From positions 186,001 through 250,000 of the forward strand of contig JAYKXP010000008.1 of the NCBI GenBank assembly GCA_037176845.1: a stretch of DNA of 64,000 bases. Reading direction: 5' to 3'. A program made the position numbers and the translations under genes. Shown here piece by piece: positions 21,801 through 34,079 of the stretch. Positions within the stretch are counted from its first letter, which is position 1, and each line of letters begins with the position of its first letter. The DNA comes from Paramarasmius palmivorus. Its lineage: Eukaryota > Basidiomycota > Agaricomycetes > Agaricales > Marasmiaceae. Under the pieces are notes generated by a model. The model did not search any database, was not told the DNA's origin, and worked only from the letters and a program-made list of their open reading frames with translations.

Positions 21801-23695
21801 ATGCCACCACCGACGAGTACTACCCATGCGGGAGGAATTCAGCCCTCAGCTTCATTCTTTCGACCCTCTAGGCCAAATCAGCCCCAGTATTCACCTCAGC
21901 ATGATCTATTCCCTCTGGAGAATTTCCAGAAGCGACAGTCTGGAAACTCGCAGGATGCTCCTTCTAGAACCGGCACACCTACAGAAGCTGGATCCAATAC
22001 AAGGAATCTGGTTAGAAACAGCGTCGACAGAGTTTTCAATCTAAGCAGAGGAATGTCGATGGATGATTCAGGGTCCCGAAATGTCGAACAGTCTTTCGAC
22101 GAGGACGAGAGACCCGGAACATCTAGCAGTAACAATGTTGGAGGTGCCACAAAAGAGGCTGCTATACCCCAGGCCGCATTGGGCGAAGAGACAGACGATG
22201 AAATCAATTTTGGACATAGAAGAAGTCGATATAAATCTGAAGGCTCGCATTCCTCAGGCTCCCCTATACCCTCACCCAACGCCCGCACTCGTCAAATAGA
22301 AATGCAGCGCCGTCGTCGCTCTTCCTTTAGCACTTCACACACTCATACGACCTTTTCTCAGGCCCTGCAGCTCATGCGTCACTCGCCACAGTACCAATGG
22401 TAGACCCAAAAACCAACAAACCTATGCGGAATTATCAGCTACACCCTTCACGGAATAGATTCTTTTTCGGAGGTCGTTTGTTGACAGGAGGAGACTCCCC
22501 TTGGGCATTCATCTTTTGTTTCACGATTATGCTGGTGATCGCTGGGCTATGGTTCGGTGCAACATGTCCTTGGTGGTGGCGGAATGAAGGACCAGGAGGA
22601 AAGGTGCTAGTCATCATTGGTGCCTATATAGCGGCAATAGTCATCACAAGCATGTTGACTGCAGTAAGTCGTTGGGCCAAGAAGTTTGATTTTGACTAGA
22701 GTTTACCTTACAGGCAACAATGGACCCTGGGATATTGCCTCGAAATCTTGATCCAGACCCTCCATATCCGGCGAATTCACCCTCAGATGGTGGTGTTCGT
22801 GCACCAATGCCTCGGGATCTAAAGGTCCGGTCCGACGTGTAGGTGTCCGCTTTGTCGACTTTTTCATACGCGCCTTACATCTGGTTCTAGGGTCCGCGTG
22901 AAATACTGTCCTACATGCAAGACTTATCGACCGCCGAGATCGAGTCACTGCAAAATGGTCAGTCCTTCATAACTAGTCTCTTCAGTCCGCTCACTGTCAT
23001 ACCTAGTGCGACAATTGCATCGACGCCTGTGATCATCACTGTCAATGGGTGAACAACTGCGTGGGCCGGAGAAACTACACTACCTTTTTTGTCCTACTTC
23101 TATCTGCTGTGAGCAGCTCTCTTTCGTCACCGGTTTCGTAGCTTGACAGCTTTTTTAGACCGTAGCCCTAATTCTAATCATATGCACGACGGCGTTGCAT
23201 CTGTATCTACTCACTCAACGTGAACACATATCATTCCGAAAGGCCATTGGACGGAGAGAAGGAGCAGGAAGCGCCGCTGCTTTTGCGCTTAGCGTCCTGG
23301 TCATTTGGCCGGTCGCTGCCTTGTTTAGCTACCACGTCCGGGTGAGTGATAACAGCGTGCATGTCTATAAACCCGAAAAGTCGCTGACTATTTATTAGCT
23401 CTTGCTGTTGAATGTTACGACGATAGAACAGGTAAGCATCCACGTTTTTTTGTTGCCGTTGTTCAATCTATTTTCTATTTTTTCATTTGTTGTTTTCTGC
23501 TTCCATTCCTTTTACATCACACGCAAGCCGCAAGAGGGTGCGACAGGCAAATTACTCCCATCAGCGTTTGATTGGGTTCTGTCGCACTACCGAGATACGC
23601 ACGCAGTAGTATGGACACCTTTCGAGGGTGGGAGCAAAGTGAGATTGCTTCGTGCACAGGATTCCGGCTATGGAGTCCTGTTGCATTTCCTATAG
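21801..23695 (+). CDS. DHHC palmitoyltransferase (Erf2-like)
   Basis: Attaches palmitate to cysteines of Ras and other proteins at ER/Golgi membranes. The N-terminal about 170 residues are Ser/Pro-rich and disordered ([18 protein letters not shown]). An intron near 22310-22360 joins to [18 protein letters not shown]. Two helices follow ([18 protein letters not shown] and [18 protein letters not shown]), then DPGILPRN. The Cys-rich domain has [38 protein letters not shown] with the catalytic DHHC, and [14 protein letters not shown]. Two more helices include [17 protein letters not shown] and [15 protein letters not shown] sequences, and LLNVTTIEQ is the usual TTxE motif. The tail after the last intron ([18 protein letters not shown]) matches the family poorly, so the 3' end is less certain. 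About six introns. Confidence 0.85.
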
Positions 23696-25717
23696 GGGCC
23701 TACTCCTTCCAAATAACGGTCGGACTGGCTTCTGCGAACTGTGTGGCTTCCAAAGGAAGTGACAAGCTTTGACCTGCCTCTTGGTAAAGACACATGCCAA
23801 CCTGGTGTGCAACGTTTTGGGGTTCGACCCATTACATGTCTCATTTGACTTCTCGTTTATCCTTTTCTTTGTATTCGTCTCAGCTCCTCATTCATCGATG
23901 AAGAATTTAGGTCACCAGCTCTGGTGACCAGGCATTCTAACCATTTCCGTCCTTTGCATTGAGAGGACTTGTGTTCCCGCGCCTTCGATGGTTTTCATCT
24001 ACAGCTAGATATCTATCGGCGGCCTCAAGTTGCGGCCATAGCGTAAAGCGACATTATGTCGTGTGTCAGCCACACAAACCTCATTCAGTTCTCAATGTTC
24101 TGTTATAACAGGACCCGAGTCTGATTGCAGATGCTTTGATTTATGTTTACCTTCCAGTTAATTGACTTTTTCTCATCACTGCTACCCTTCTTCACCGACT
24201 TTCTTTCCCCTTCGTGACTTTAATTACTCGCTTGCGCTGAAACCTATCTTTCCGTTTTCGCACACCCGCCCGCAACATTTTTTTTTTACTGATGATCATC
24301 TTTGTCTTTTAGATCCGGAATCAAGCACATAAGACGCTGATACCAGGGCCCGCACCCCCAAACCCATTTTCGCATGGGACTTGGAGGCGAAACTTCATGG
24401 CTATCCTCTGTCGACCTTCTGGCTATTCTTGGCTGGATCCGTCGGGAGTGGCGACGGAAGACAAGAGAGAGGTGAACCCGGGTCTCGCGAATGTCGTCCA
24501 TGGTCGTGAGTCATGATAAACGGGCGACCTACGGGCGTTTTGCTCGGGTTTTAGTGTTCGTGTGCACGCGGTTGTCGGAGGAAGAGGGCAGCTCGGGTGG
24601 GAGTATACTAGGGCTGGCGGTCATTTAGGTGTATCGTGGGACAGTGCGCTCAAAGTGAAGAGGGAGATGGAGTGAAGCGTGGCATGTCAGTGTCAGGAGA
24701 ATAGTCTGGGACAACCCCGGGACGCGTTTGTCGTTCGTTTTGGCAGATCGCATGGCGGACTCTGATGAATCTACATGGAGACATCAGATTCGTGCTGTGG
24801 TTCCCTTCCTTTCTTTTTGCTCTTGCTTTCACTTATTTGGGTACTCGGACGTGCAACATTCATTCCTAATCTCAATCGTTGTCATGTATTTTCTGTCAGC
24901 CTACTTTATATTCATCCTTTTCGGAGTCACAGGTTGAATACCCCGATTTATGCCTTTCTGGATTAGTTGCGCCGGGTTTCTCTTTTTCGAAAGAACTCAG
25001 TACTGATAGGGCTTTGGAAGGACAAGTCTGCTCCACTCCCATGAGGCTGCCAGAAGGTTCTTTTCCTGGCTCGGCGGCGCATGTCCCTGAAGGCGTGCTT
25101 AACGACTGTCTAACGGACAGATGTTAGGAGGTGCGCACAAAGGGCTGACACTCGATTGATTACTATTCTTTTTCCTCGGCTAGCGCCCGAATCGCCGAAG
25201 ACTCTGCACAGCAACGGGTTCGGAATTGTCGAATTGTCAGGGTCACGAATTTCTTTTTATTTAGTTATTTCCGCAGCGGTTCCTGTGACGCATTGCATGA
25301 CATGAAGGTTCTCTGAAGAAGGAAGATTTGGATCACAGATTGCGATGCACAGGTAAGGCAACTTGAGCGAGTGTCTTGAGCAGAGTGAATGTGGGGGTGC
25401 CGAGGAAGACCGAAGAGCCAAGTGAAAGAGTTTAAGAGAGGGATAGAGATTTTTGAGACTGGAAAAACATGAAAGATGAGAATATTTGAGGTTGAAGAAA
25501 TTGAAGCGGAGTATGAATATATGAATCGGCATCTGGCAACGGGCTGGACCGTGTTGTCACGCTTGTTGTTGTCAACTACATTATAGACAGCACCCAAGGT
25601 ATGTGGACAAGTTTATCTTTTTAAAGCTGATTTGAGTAAGACATTTATGTTGTGAGAAGGCAGGAATTGAACTTGATCTACGCGTGGGGATCAGCCATAT
25701 CTTATAAATCACCAAAC
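23696..25717. other. 2 kb region without a recognisable gene
   Basis: This separates the palmitoyltransferase from the Zn2Cys6 factor and probably holds the latter's promoter and leader. It contains pyrimidine-rich runs, including a T tract near 24280. Short open frames on both strands (for example 24286-24501 and 25257-25597, both minus) have no family resemblance and low-complexity composition. Nothing was supported. Confidence 0.5.
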
Positions 25718-28700
25718 ATGACTCCCGAACCTTCCAACTCTCCTTCTTCTGACCAGCCGTCCGAGTTGCCGTCTCAGCCGCCCCCGACGCCGCTCTCCTC
25801 TGACAGGCCACCAAAGAAAGCCCGGCAAAGAAAACAGGCCGACCCAAAGTGTGAGTAGTTTCACTTTTCTGTTCAAACATTTTTTTAATTCATTCACCTT
25901 TTTGCACCATGTTTTTCGTCAGCCGACTCACCTGGTCCTACTCCTGCGACTCCCATAGTCCATCAGGCCCCTGTCATCCAGCCTTATCCCGGTCATCCTC
26001 ATCCTTACTATATGAATCCCCCCTATCCCGGTCATCCGTACCAACCTTCGCCCCATCCTTCTTACGCACCTCCTCCTCCTCCCCATGGCCAATCTTCTCA
26101 TGGCTCTCCCATCCCGACGCACCATCATCCCCCTTCGTATCCCTATCCCGTTCCAGCCAGTCCTCATCCCGGATATTACCATCCAACTTACCAGTATCCG
26201 CCTCCTGTGATGATGTATCCGCCGCCACCGCACCCACACCATCACCATCCGGCACCTCACGCTGAACACTCTCCGAGTGCTTCTTCACCACCGCCAGAGA
26301 GTACTAGTGGTAAAAGGAAGAGAAAAGGTACAAAAGATGATAAAGGTTCCGAAGATGAGGGACGCGCATCCGCCACGCCAATTGTCCCAGCAAGCGGAAG
26401 CAGCGCGAATCCGCCGTTGGATTTGAAAAAGCGTACAAAAACAGTGCGGATTTTATCCTCTGTGCAGGTATCACAAACTAATTTTTTTTCAAGCAACGTG
26501 CTTGTGACTCGTGTCGGACTCGCAAGATACGCTGTGATATTCTCCCCGAATCGGCGAGTTTACACCGTCTAGGTGCCGACAATGTATTCTTACTCTCCTT
26601 TTAACCTAGGACCCTCCAACCTGCCAGCATTGCAAGCAGTACAATTTTGAGTGCTCGTTCTTCCTTCCTATCACGGAGACCAGGTTTAAGAAGAAGAAGC
26701 TCGAAGCAGACAATGCCGAGCGCGAGAAAGATGCTTCGCGTGCTGCTGCGCCGTCTTTACCAGATTCAGTCAAACGGGACGTTGGTGTATTTGGTATGTC
26801 TAGCTTCTTCTCTCACCTGCCACCGTCGTTTTCTGCCTTTTCCCTGCGGTGGCTGTCCACGGTCAAACTCAAATAATGGCCTGGCAGGTCCCACATCTAC
26901 CGCTCATCTTCTCCATTCACAAGCTACGATCTCACCTCGTCATTATCAAGGTTATGACGCTAGGTACAACCACACCTTCCAAGTGTCAAAGAGCGGGGAC
27001 GGACTCATACAGGTTCAAAAACCAACCAAAGCCGAACAACCGGCGTCCGTGGTCAAGCCAGTAGACTATCATGTCGACCAAAACGTCTTAGAGAGACTGG
27101 TGAATACGTATTTTACCGAAGTGGCCCCTCTCCTCCCAGTTATCACCAAGGCCGAATTCTTGGCGCACTCCACCCCTCCGCCTATTCTACTCTACTCGAT
27201 GTGTTTGGTCACAGCTGCTCGGCGAGAGATACCACAACAGGTGTTTGATTCGATTCGACACTCTGTGGATACGATCATCAGGACCGATGATGTCCTCTCC
27301 AATGCATCTATCGTCAACGTGCAGGCGTTACTAATCTTGTGTATGACGGGTGACTGTCATTCACAATTTGTGCCGAGTGCCTTGTCGGCGCTGTGGGTTC
27401 GGCTAGGAGCTGCTATTCGGATGGTGCGGATTTCTACAGGTTGACGACCGTCCCGGATGCTGACCCGATTCTACAGGCTCAAGATCTAGGCCTGCATCGG
27501 TGTGAGTCACTCAAGCAACCCGACATGGACTTGCGGCGACGTCTGTGGGGACTCTGTCTCATCAGCGACAGATGGTGAGATTCAGTAGGACTCTTTTTAG
27601 CGCACTGATCCGAATCTCCGTTGTTTTCGCTAGGATAAGTTTTACTTATGGACACCCCTACATGATCAGCCTTGAGGACTGTGATGCGCGTCTACCGTCG
27701 TCAGGTGATGTTACCGATAATTACATCGACGAGCTCGTCCGGTTGAGTATTCTGCTGGGTCGAGTCCAAAAGGCTCTGTATACGTGTGTACTCTGGTGAC
27801 CTATTCCTCGAACTGTCAGCTTAATGACTATCTAAAGGCCTTCTGGACTCAAGCAGACCACTGACCAAACACTTGAATCCATCCTCCGTGATCTGCAGCT
27901 CTGGAGAGAGAAGCTTCCCGACGAACTCAAGTTCAACGGACTCCAAAGTTCTCTCCTAGCCGGTGAGTGCCTGGTGCTTCTTGTCAACATATTTAGCTGA
28001 ACTCCATAAAGGTCTTCTCAACCTTCTTTATGTTTGCGTTCTCAAGATGTTCTTCCGTTTGTTCATGCGGATCAGTTACTCATTGCCTTCTAACATCACC
28101 TTCGGACTCACCGTGGAACGTTGGACTAATTTGGTCATCGAAGGAGATCAAGCTATTGACTGGCTTGACGCAAATGAGCGGGTTTATGACGTGTGGCTGG
28201 TTGTAGCGTATGCCGCTGTATCATGTGGCCTAATTCAAGTGGGTATTCTAGTCTCTAGTAGATGCCTCGGATAAGACTGATCTTCCTTCAAGTATCACAC
28301 GTATGTCAGACGCAAGTCGCCAGAGGCTGAAGCTCAACTGCGTAAACTACGCGACTGCGTTGGGCGATGGGAGAAGGCGATATCCCCTGACCACATGTCG
28401 GCGAGGCGCAAAGTAACTACCTTGACATTCCTTGAAGGCGCCCACATCTGTGCTAACCCTTGATCGTTCCCCAGACCGCCGAAATCATCACATTACTGTA
28501 TGAGGCCTTGCACATGCCCATGTCACTAGAGAAACCCGTTCTTAACCCTTCAAGTGGCGTTACCAACAAGCAACCGGTAGATTTGGACTACAGACCTGAC
28601 CCTAATCGACCAGGAGGTGGCGTATTTATTGCTCGTGGTAAAGTGGATTTGAAGGATTTACCGGAAGGCACAGTCATACCTGAGGATGAGCAAGCTCGAG

Positions 28701-29158
28701 GTGAGACTCTACCCAATCGTCTGGCTTTTGCCCCCTCCTCCACAATCCATTACCGTAACCGCAAATCTCACTCTTCGTTTTCGTCGGCGTCATCGCCGAC
28801 TTTTACATCCTCGTCTTTAGTCGCCTCACAAGGAGGAGAAAATGCTTCGGGCTCCATGGTCAATTACACTCCATTGGGTGGCGGCAGGGAAAGGAACCTG
28901 AATCCCGCAATGAATCGAGAGACGGGGCCGGACAATCAAGTCATCAACCTGTCGGACCAACCACAGCCTACTATCAATGCTCTCCAAGAGTTTGCGATGG
29001 CAGACACCGGTTATCTAGAAGGAATTCCCAGTGGAATGTTCGAGTTTGGTGAGTAGGTAATCGTCCTGCGACTGTGTAGATTGCTTAGTCCTCGCGCAGA
29101 TCAATGGGACCTTTTCTTTGCTACAAAACTTCCTCAGTCTGGGCAGCCTCAACAATGA
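25718..29158 (+). CDS. Zn2Cys6 transcription factor with fungal TF domain
   Basis: Nuclear DNA-binding regulator, similar in layout to xylanolytic-type activators. The start at 25718 gives MTPEPSNSPSSDQPSE. A first intron leads to about 120 residues rich in Pro, His and Tyr (repeats like YPGHPHPYY, HPHHHHP), then a basic KRKRKG patch. The zinc cluster is split by introns: ACDSCRTRKIRCDI, then PPTCQHCKQYNFECSFFLP, all six Cys present. The coiled tail KKKKLEADNAERE follows. The Fungal_trans domain starts about residue 340 with LERLVNTYFTEVAPLLPVI. It continues LGLHRCESLKQPDMDLRRRL (usual for the domain), WGLCLISDRW and SFTYGHPYMISLEDCDARLP. The C-terminus ends FDQWDLFFATKLPQSGQ after a final intron. 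The position of the cluster near residue 200, not the extreme N-terminus, is seen in relatives. Targets unknown. Confidence 0.9.
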
Positions 29159-29402
29159 CGCTGCCGTGGATAATGTTGATATTTATATCTACTTTTTGCG
29201 TTGTACAGCTCTCGTATTGCTTTTTATGTGTTTCGAACAATAATGCAGGGAATAAAGGAGATGTGACGATTGAGGCGAACGAACTGAGGGGTGACTGTCA
29301 CATGTGCATGAACTTTTTCCAAAAACGTCATACTTGTCAGAACCGTTGAAACGAAAGGACAGGAGCTGAGCAACCTCTTGGACGGCTACTACCAGCCCTA
29401 GC

Positions 29403-32400
29403 ATGAAGAGGTTATTCAGCAAGTCGAACAAGTCGAAGCCGCCGCCGCCTACTGCAGTCGCATCAGTTGTACCAGCTCCAACGAATCCCACAGTACCGCA
29501 CACGACAGGATTGCAGCCGAAGTATCTTGTACCACCCATCCCCCATCCTCATCCTTATGATCATCTCTCGATATTGGCGACCAAGGACGGCTTGTTGATC
29601 AAACCACATATTCCTGATTTCGAAGCAAAGACCAAAGCAGGAGTTGTTTCTCATGTCCGGATATCCTGGGGAAAATCAGCTAAATTCGAGGAACTCTCTG
29701 GAGATGGAGAAACGCCCGGTGCTAACTGGAAGGATGCAGTGATAGTCTATGGCATTGTTGGTGTGCTCGAGCTGTTCTCTGGTGCGTCATTTGTGGTATC
29801 GAGTTGTGCATTACTGAAGATCTGTGTAGCTTCGTACTTGCTGGTCGTTACTGCCAAGGAGGACGTTGGAAACCGTGCGTTAAAGGCTCTATACGCTGTT
29901 TCTTTAACTGAAAGATTCTTCATTTAGTCTTCGATCCCATCAATGTGGTGTATTGCGTGAAGGGTGTTACTGCAATACCGTTGAATGAAGCAGAAGGAAG
30001 AGCAAGTCTGAAGGCCCTAGCATCTCGCCCCTCACGACCCTCACTTCTGCCTAGTACCACTATTGACACCATCTCTTCAGTAGCTGTGGCAGGGGATGGT
30101 TTGGACAAGCCTGAAATAACGAGCACTGGTGGCCTTCCAGATTTATCAGCACGGAGCTTCTCCACGGGTACAATTCATCACTCCCGACAAAGTCGAAAGA
30201 GATGAAGAGACTACCGACTCGGCGCAAACGTTTAGTCTCAATACGGACGAGCATACATTTGCCCGCTCGCCTTCCGACTCTTCATCAGAGTTGTCAGGGA
30301 CATCCACCCCCACCGATTTCACGTCCCCAACCTCACCGATTGCGAAAGCGGTGGCCTCCAGGCTGTCGTTTTGGAGCAGACTTTCCAAGCGTAATTCGTT
30401 ATTCCCCGCTACTCCCGGCGACGAGAATAACAAGGCAGAACACAAGGATGCATCAGATCTCGTCGAAGGTTCCATCGATACATCGACAAAGGTAGACAAC
30501 ATGATCAACGAAACGCAGGACGAAGATCAAGAGCCCAGGCAGGTTCTTGAGTCTATTCTATCCCAAACCGCTCCTCCTCCGGCAACAGCCGAAGAGAAAC
30601 ATTCCGAGTTGGAGACGAAGATCGTTCGTGAATGCATCCGCGAGTTTGTGAAAGGTGGCATGTACTTTGCGTATAACTTTGGTAGAAGATCCTCGACTTC
30701 CAATGTTGGCAATCATGCTGAACATTGGCTGATACAGATATCACACGGTCTTTGCAGCACAAACGAGAGCAGATCGCCAAGTCGCGAAAACAAGATGCTC
30801 TTCTTGCGGATCTCAATGCGTTACCCAAGGAAAAGTCTACCCAGAAAGGACCGACTAGCGAAGAAGGACCGGTAGATCCGCTGGCAGAACCCAATCCTAT
30901 GCTCCCTCTTTGGAGGCGCGTCGACAAACAGTTTTGGTGGAATGAATGGTTGTCAAAACCGCTGATTGATGCAGGAGTATGTTTTTACCATTCCGCTTCG
31001 TTTTCACTCGACTAAATCGAGACGATAGCTTCATTCCTACATTCTTCCGATCATGCAAGGCTACTTCCAAGCTGCTGCCTTCTCCATGCCCCCAGAAGAA
31101 GTTGCCCAAGACACAGAACTTGCGGTACATTACGTTCTTGTGTCTAGACGATCAAGAGATCGTGCGGGCCTTCGCTATCAGAGACGTGGGGTGGATGACG
31201 ATGCACATGTGGCGAACTTTGTCGAGTCTGAAACGATCATGCGTATCAAGGCATGTCTTCTATATCCTCGGTCTCCGTGTTCACATCCTGAATGTATCTC
31301 CAGCGAGAAGGTATCGTGAATATCTTCAGCTATACCCAAATTCGTGGTTCTAGTGCGTTCTGCATCTGACAAATTACCTTGGAATTTCACGACTAACGTG
31401 ATATTAGTTCCACTCTTCTGGAATCAGGCTGGTTATGGTCTGAAACCGCCTCCAGTCATATCGAGTGAAAGGACTCATCAACAACACCTCGATGCAATGA
31501 AGAGGCATTTCTCACGAACGATACCTCAGTATGGACCACATGTGAGTTTCTGTTCTCTTCAAGCTTGTTGAATGCTCACCATCCTCATCTTAGACCATAG
31601 TCAACCTCGCGGAACATCAAGGTAAAGAGGGCGCGATTACTCAAGCTTACAGAGAGTACATGAAGGAGCTCAATGATAAAGACGCCCAGTAAGTGAGAAC
31701 CCGGCCTTATTTTCAGGCCGTTGAAGCCCCTCTAGGTATAATGAATACGATTTCCACACCGAGACTCGAGGAATGAAGTGAGTCATTGTCGGAAGATTGT
31801 TCCGTCTTCAGCTCACATGCTTCCAGATACGAGAACATTTCAAAACTCATCGATGCCATGGAAAAAACGTTCGACCACCAAGGGCAAGTCTCATGCAATC
31901 AATAGCGCTGACTCATCACTGAGGGTTTCCTTTAGGTATCTGTGGATCTCCAATGGAAATCTCATGTCGGAACAGAAAGGCGTCTTCCGGGTGAACTGCA
32001 TTGATTGTTTGGATCGAACAAATGTGGTTCAGGTAAGTTTCTTACCGATGTCCACGGGTCATGAACATGATGCATTGTGTAATAGTCGGCATTCGCACGA
32101 TTTGTTCTCAACAAACAGTTGGGTGCCGTTGCGCTTCTCAATCAGGCAGAAGGAAAGACTGAAACTGACGTTGTTTTAATGATGGTTGGTTTGATTCATT
32201 TCCTTATCACCCCTCCGCTGAGCATCTCTTGTACAGTTTGGGCGAACAACGGAGATGCAATCAGTAGAGCCTAGTCAGTTCATTTCCTTTTGTGATTCTC
32301 CCGTGCTCATTCAATTTCGGTAATCAAGCGCTGGAACTTCCGCTCTCAAGGTTGGTACCTTTCATTAATGTCATCGTCACCGAAAAAAAAACTCAATGCT

Positions 32401-33816
32401 GGATTTGGATATTCAGGGCGATTTCACCAGGTACACCTTTCTGATGGAAAAATGGTTCTGGTCCACTGACTGATGTTCAGGACTGGAAAACGCGATCTCA
32501 GTGGCTTGCTTAATGATGGTGTTAATTCATTGGCTAGGTCGGTACCGATAGACGGCATGATTTCCTTTCGTTAACCTTTGCCCTTCTTTAGAATGTACAC
32601 CTCGACATTCAGTGATTGGTTCTGCCAAGCAGTCATCGACTTCATGCTTGGAAATCGAACCTTATCTGTTTTCTCGGAGTTTTTGCTCAAGCTACAGAGC
32701 ACGGATCCCAGTGATCTGATACGGTTATCTAAGATCAGGGCTGAAGCGGTAGCAACTTCAGTTTCCCGTTGTCTCGAAGAGGGCGAGAGGCTTCTTGCAG
32801 GCTGGACATTGTTTGCACCTGAAGAGCTCAACACAAAGATCGGAGAGAAGTTTGAGGAGAAGGTCTTGCTTTTATCCGCCACAGCTATCTATATTATAGT
32901 GAGTTCTCTTTGGTTTGTGAGTAGTTGCGTGCTGATAGCTCCGATTTAGAGTTATGATTATACCCTAGAGAAAGTCAAGCGTTATACCCGTGTACCCCTT
33001 GGAGATATAGTGGGGATCAATAAAGGTGAGCCTTGACGATGATAGTGGTCCATTGCCTTTCTCAATTTCAACAGGAGCATACATTCTATCACCATTGGAA
33101 GAACCAAGCAGAGATCCAGAGCAGAATGCTGGTTTTATCATAACTTGGTTAAACAAGGACCAGGTCACTCGAGTTACAAGCTATTCGATACGCAACAGTC
33201 TAGAAAGCTCGTCATCACGACCTTCATCTCCAATCATATCCACAACACCGGTCAAGTCGGCAACACAAACAACGACACCTGGCTCCGTGGCTTCCAAGAC
33301 CAGCCCCTCTAAATCTTCAACGACCATCTCCAGCGTTGCATCTGCACCATCTACAATCCCTTCTCTAGCACGTAGCCGCCTTTCAGCCACGCTGTCCCGA
33401 AAGAACACATCATCACTCTCCAATATTCTCACCAATGCATCCGTAAATGCGAACGCCGACAAGACGTTTGCAGCATTCAAGATGCTTCCGATAGACCCCG
33501 CGAGAATACGCAGAATCTCTTCCTCTGGAGCAGGTACCGCCGAATATTCAGATGCCACCGACGAATTGACGGGTGCGTCAACGTGCAAGGAGGCTGTTGA
33601 GCTTGTCGTGAATGCGATTGTTGCCGCTTGCAAAGATGCAGGCGCTGCTGGGGAGATCGCATTTGTTAAGGAGGAAGATGTCGTCAGGTAGGTTCCTTGT
33701 CTTTTGGGTAGTCAGTTTTCTAACCTTGCTATAGTCTCGCAGAGGCGCAGCGGATGACGAGTATGTATGCAAAGATGGAATACGGTGTCAAGAGGTTGCT
33801 TTGGCTTGGGGGCTAA
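29403..33816 (+). CDS. SAC-domain phosphoinositide phosphatase with hSac2 domain (INPP5F-like)
   Basis: Predicted to dephosphorylate phosphoinositides, probably PI4P by analogy with animal Sac2. Start MKRLFSKSNKSKPPPP at 29403. The SAC N-lobe includes DAVIVYGIVGVLELFSASYL and VYCVKGVTAIPLN. A long Ser/Thr-rich insertion of about 200 residues follows. Then come GMYFAYNFDITRSLQHKREQ, MLPLWRRVDKQFWWNEWLSK, NIFSYTQIRGSIPLFWNQ and YEREYM-like helices (AITQAYREYMKEL). The active site is FRVNCIDCLDRTNVVQ, a complete CX5R(T). QLGAVALLNQ and GDAISRAYAGTSALKGDFTR follow. The C-terminal hSac2 domain has LLLSATAIYIISYDYTLEKV and RYTRVPLGDIVGINKGAYIL. The last about 150 residues are Ser-rich. More than fifteen introns. 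No 5-phosphatase domain follows, so it is not synaptojanin. Confidence 0.9.
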
Positions 33817-34079
33817 AGTGCTACATTGATTCGTTACTTCGTTACTGGCGTACAGAGTTGATTGATTTTTGGAGCCACATGGACAAATTTGCTACTGCAT
33901 TGAATATAATGACTGAAGTCTGACGACAAATTGGCATGTACATTGATGAAAGATGGTGTCCAGATCTCGTAATTTATGTAACCTCAAGGCCTCAAGGCGC
34001 TTCGCTCGAAACCACCTTACATTGTGCGATAGGGATCGAAGTCATACCTGTGATAATAATATTTGCGTCACTAGCAGAT

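Noticed and set aside
23815..23840. GGTTCGACC as a tRNA B-box
   Set aside because: No A-box or cloverleaf stems around it on either strand.
25928..26291. Met/Arg-rich and Asp/Glu-rich minus frames
   Set aside because: Antisense of the His/Pro/Tyr-rich region of the transcription factor.
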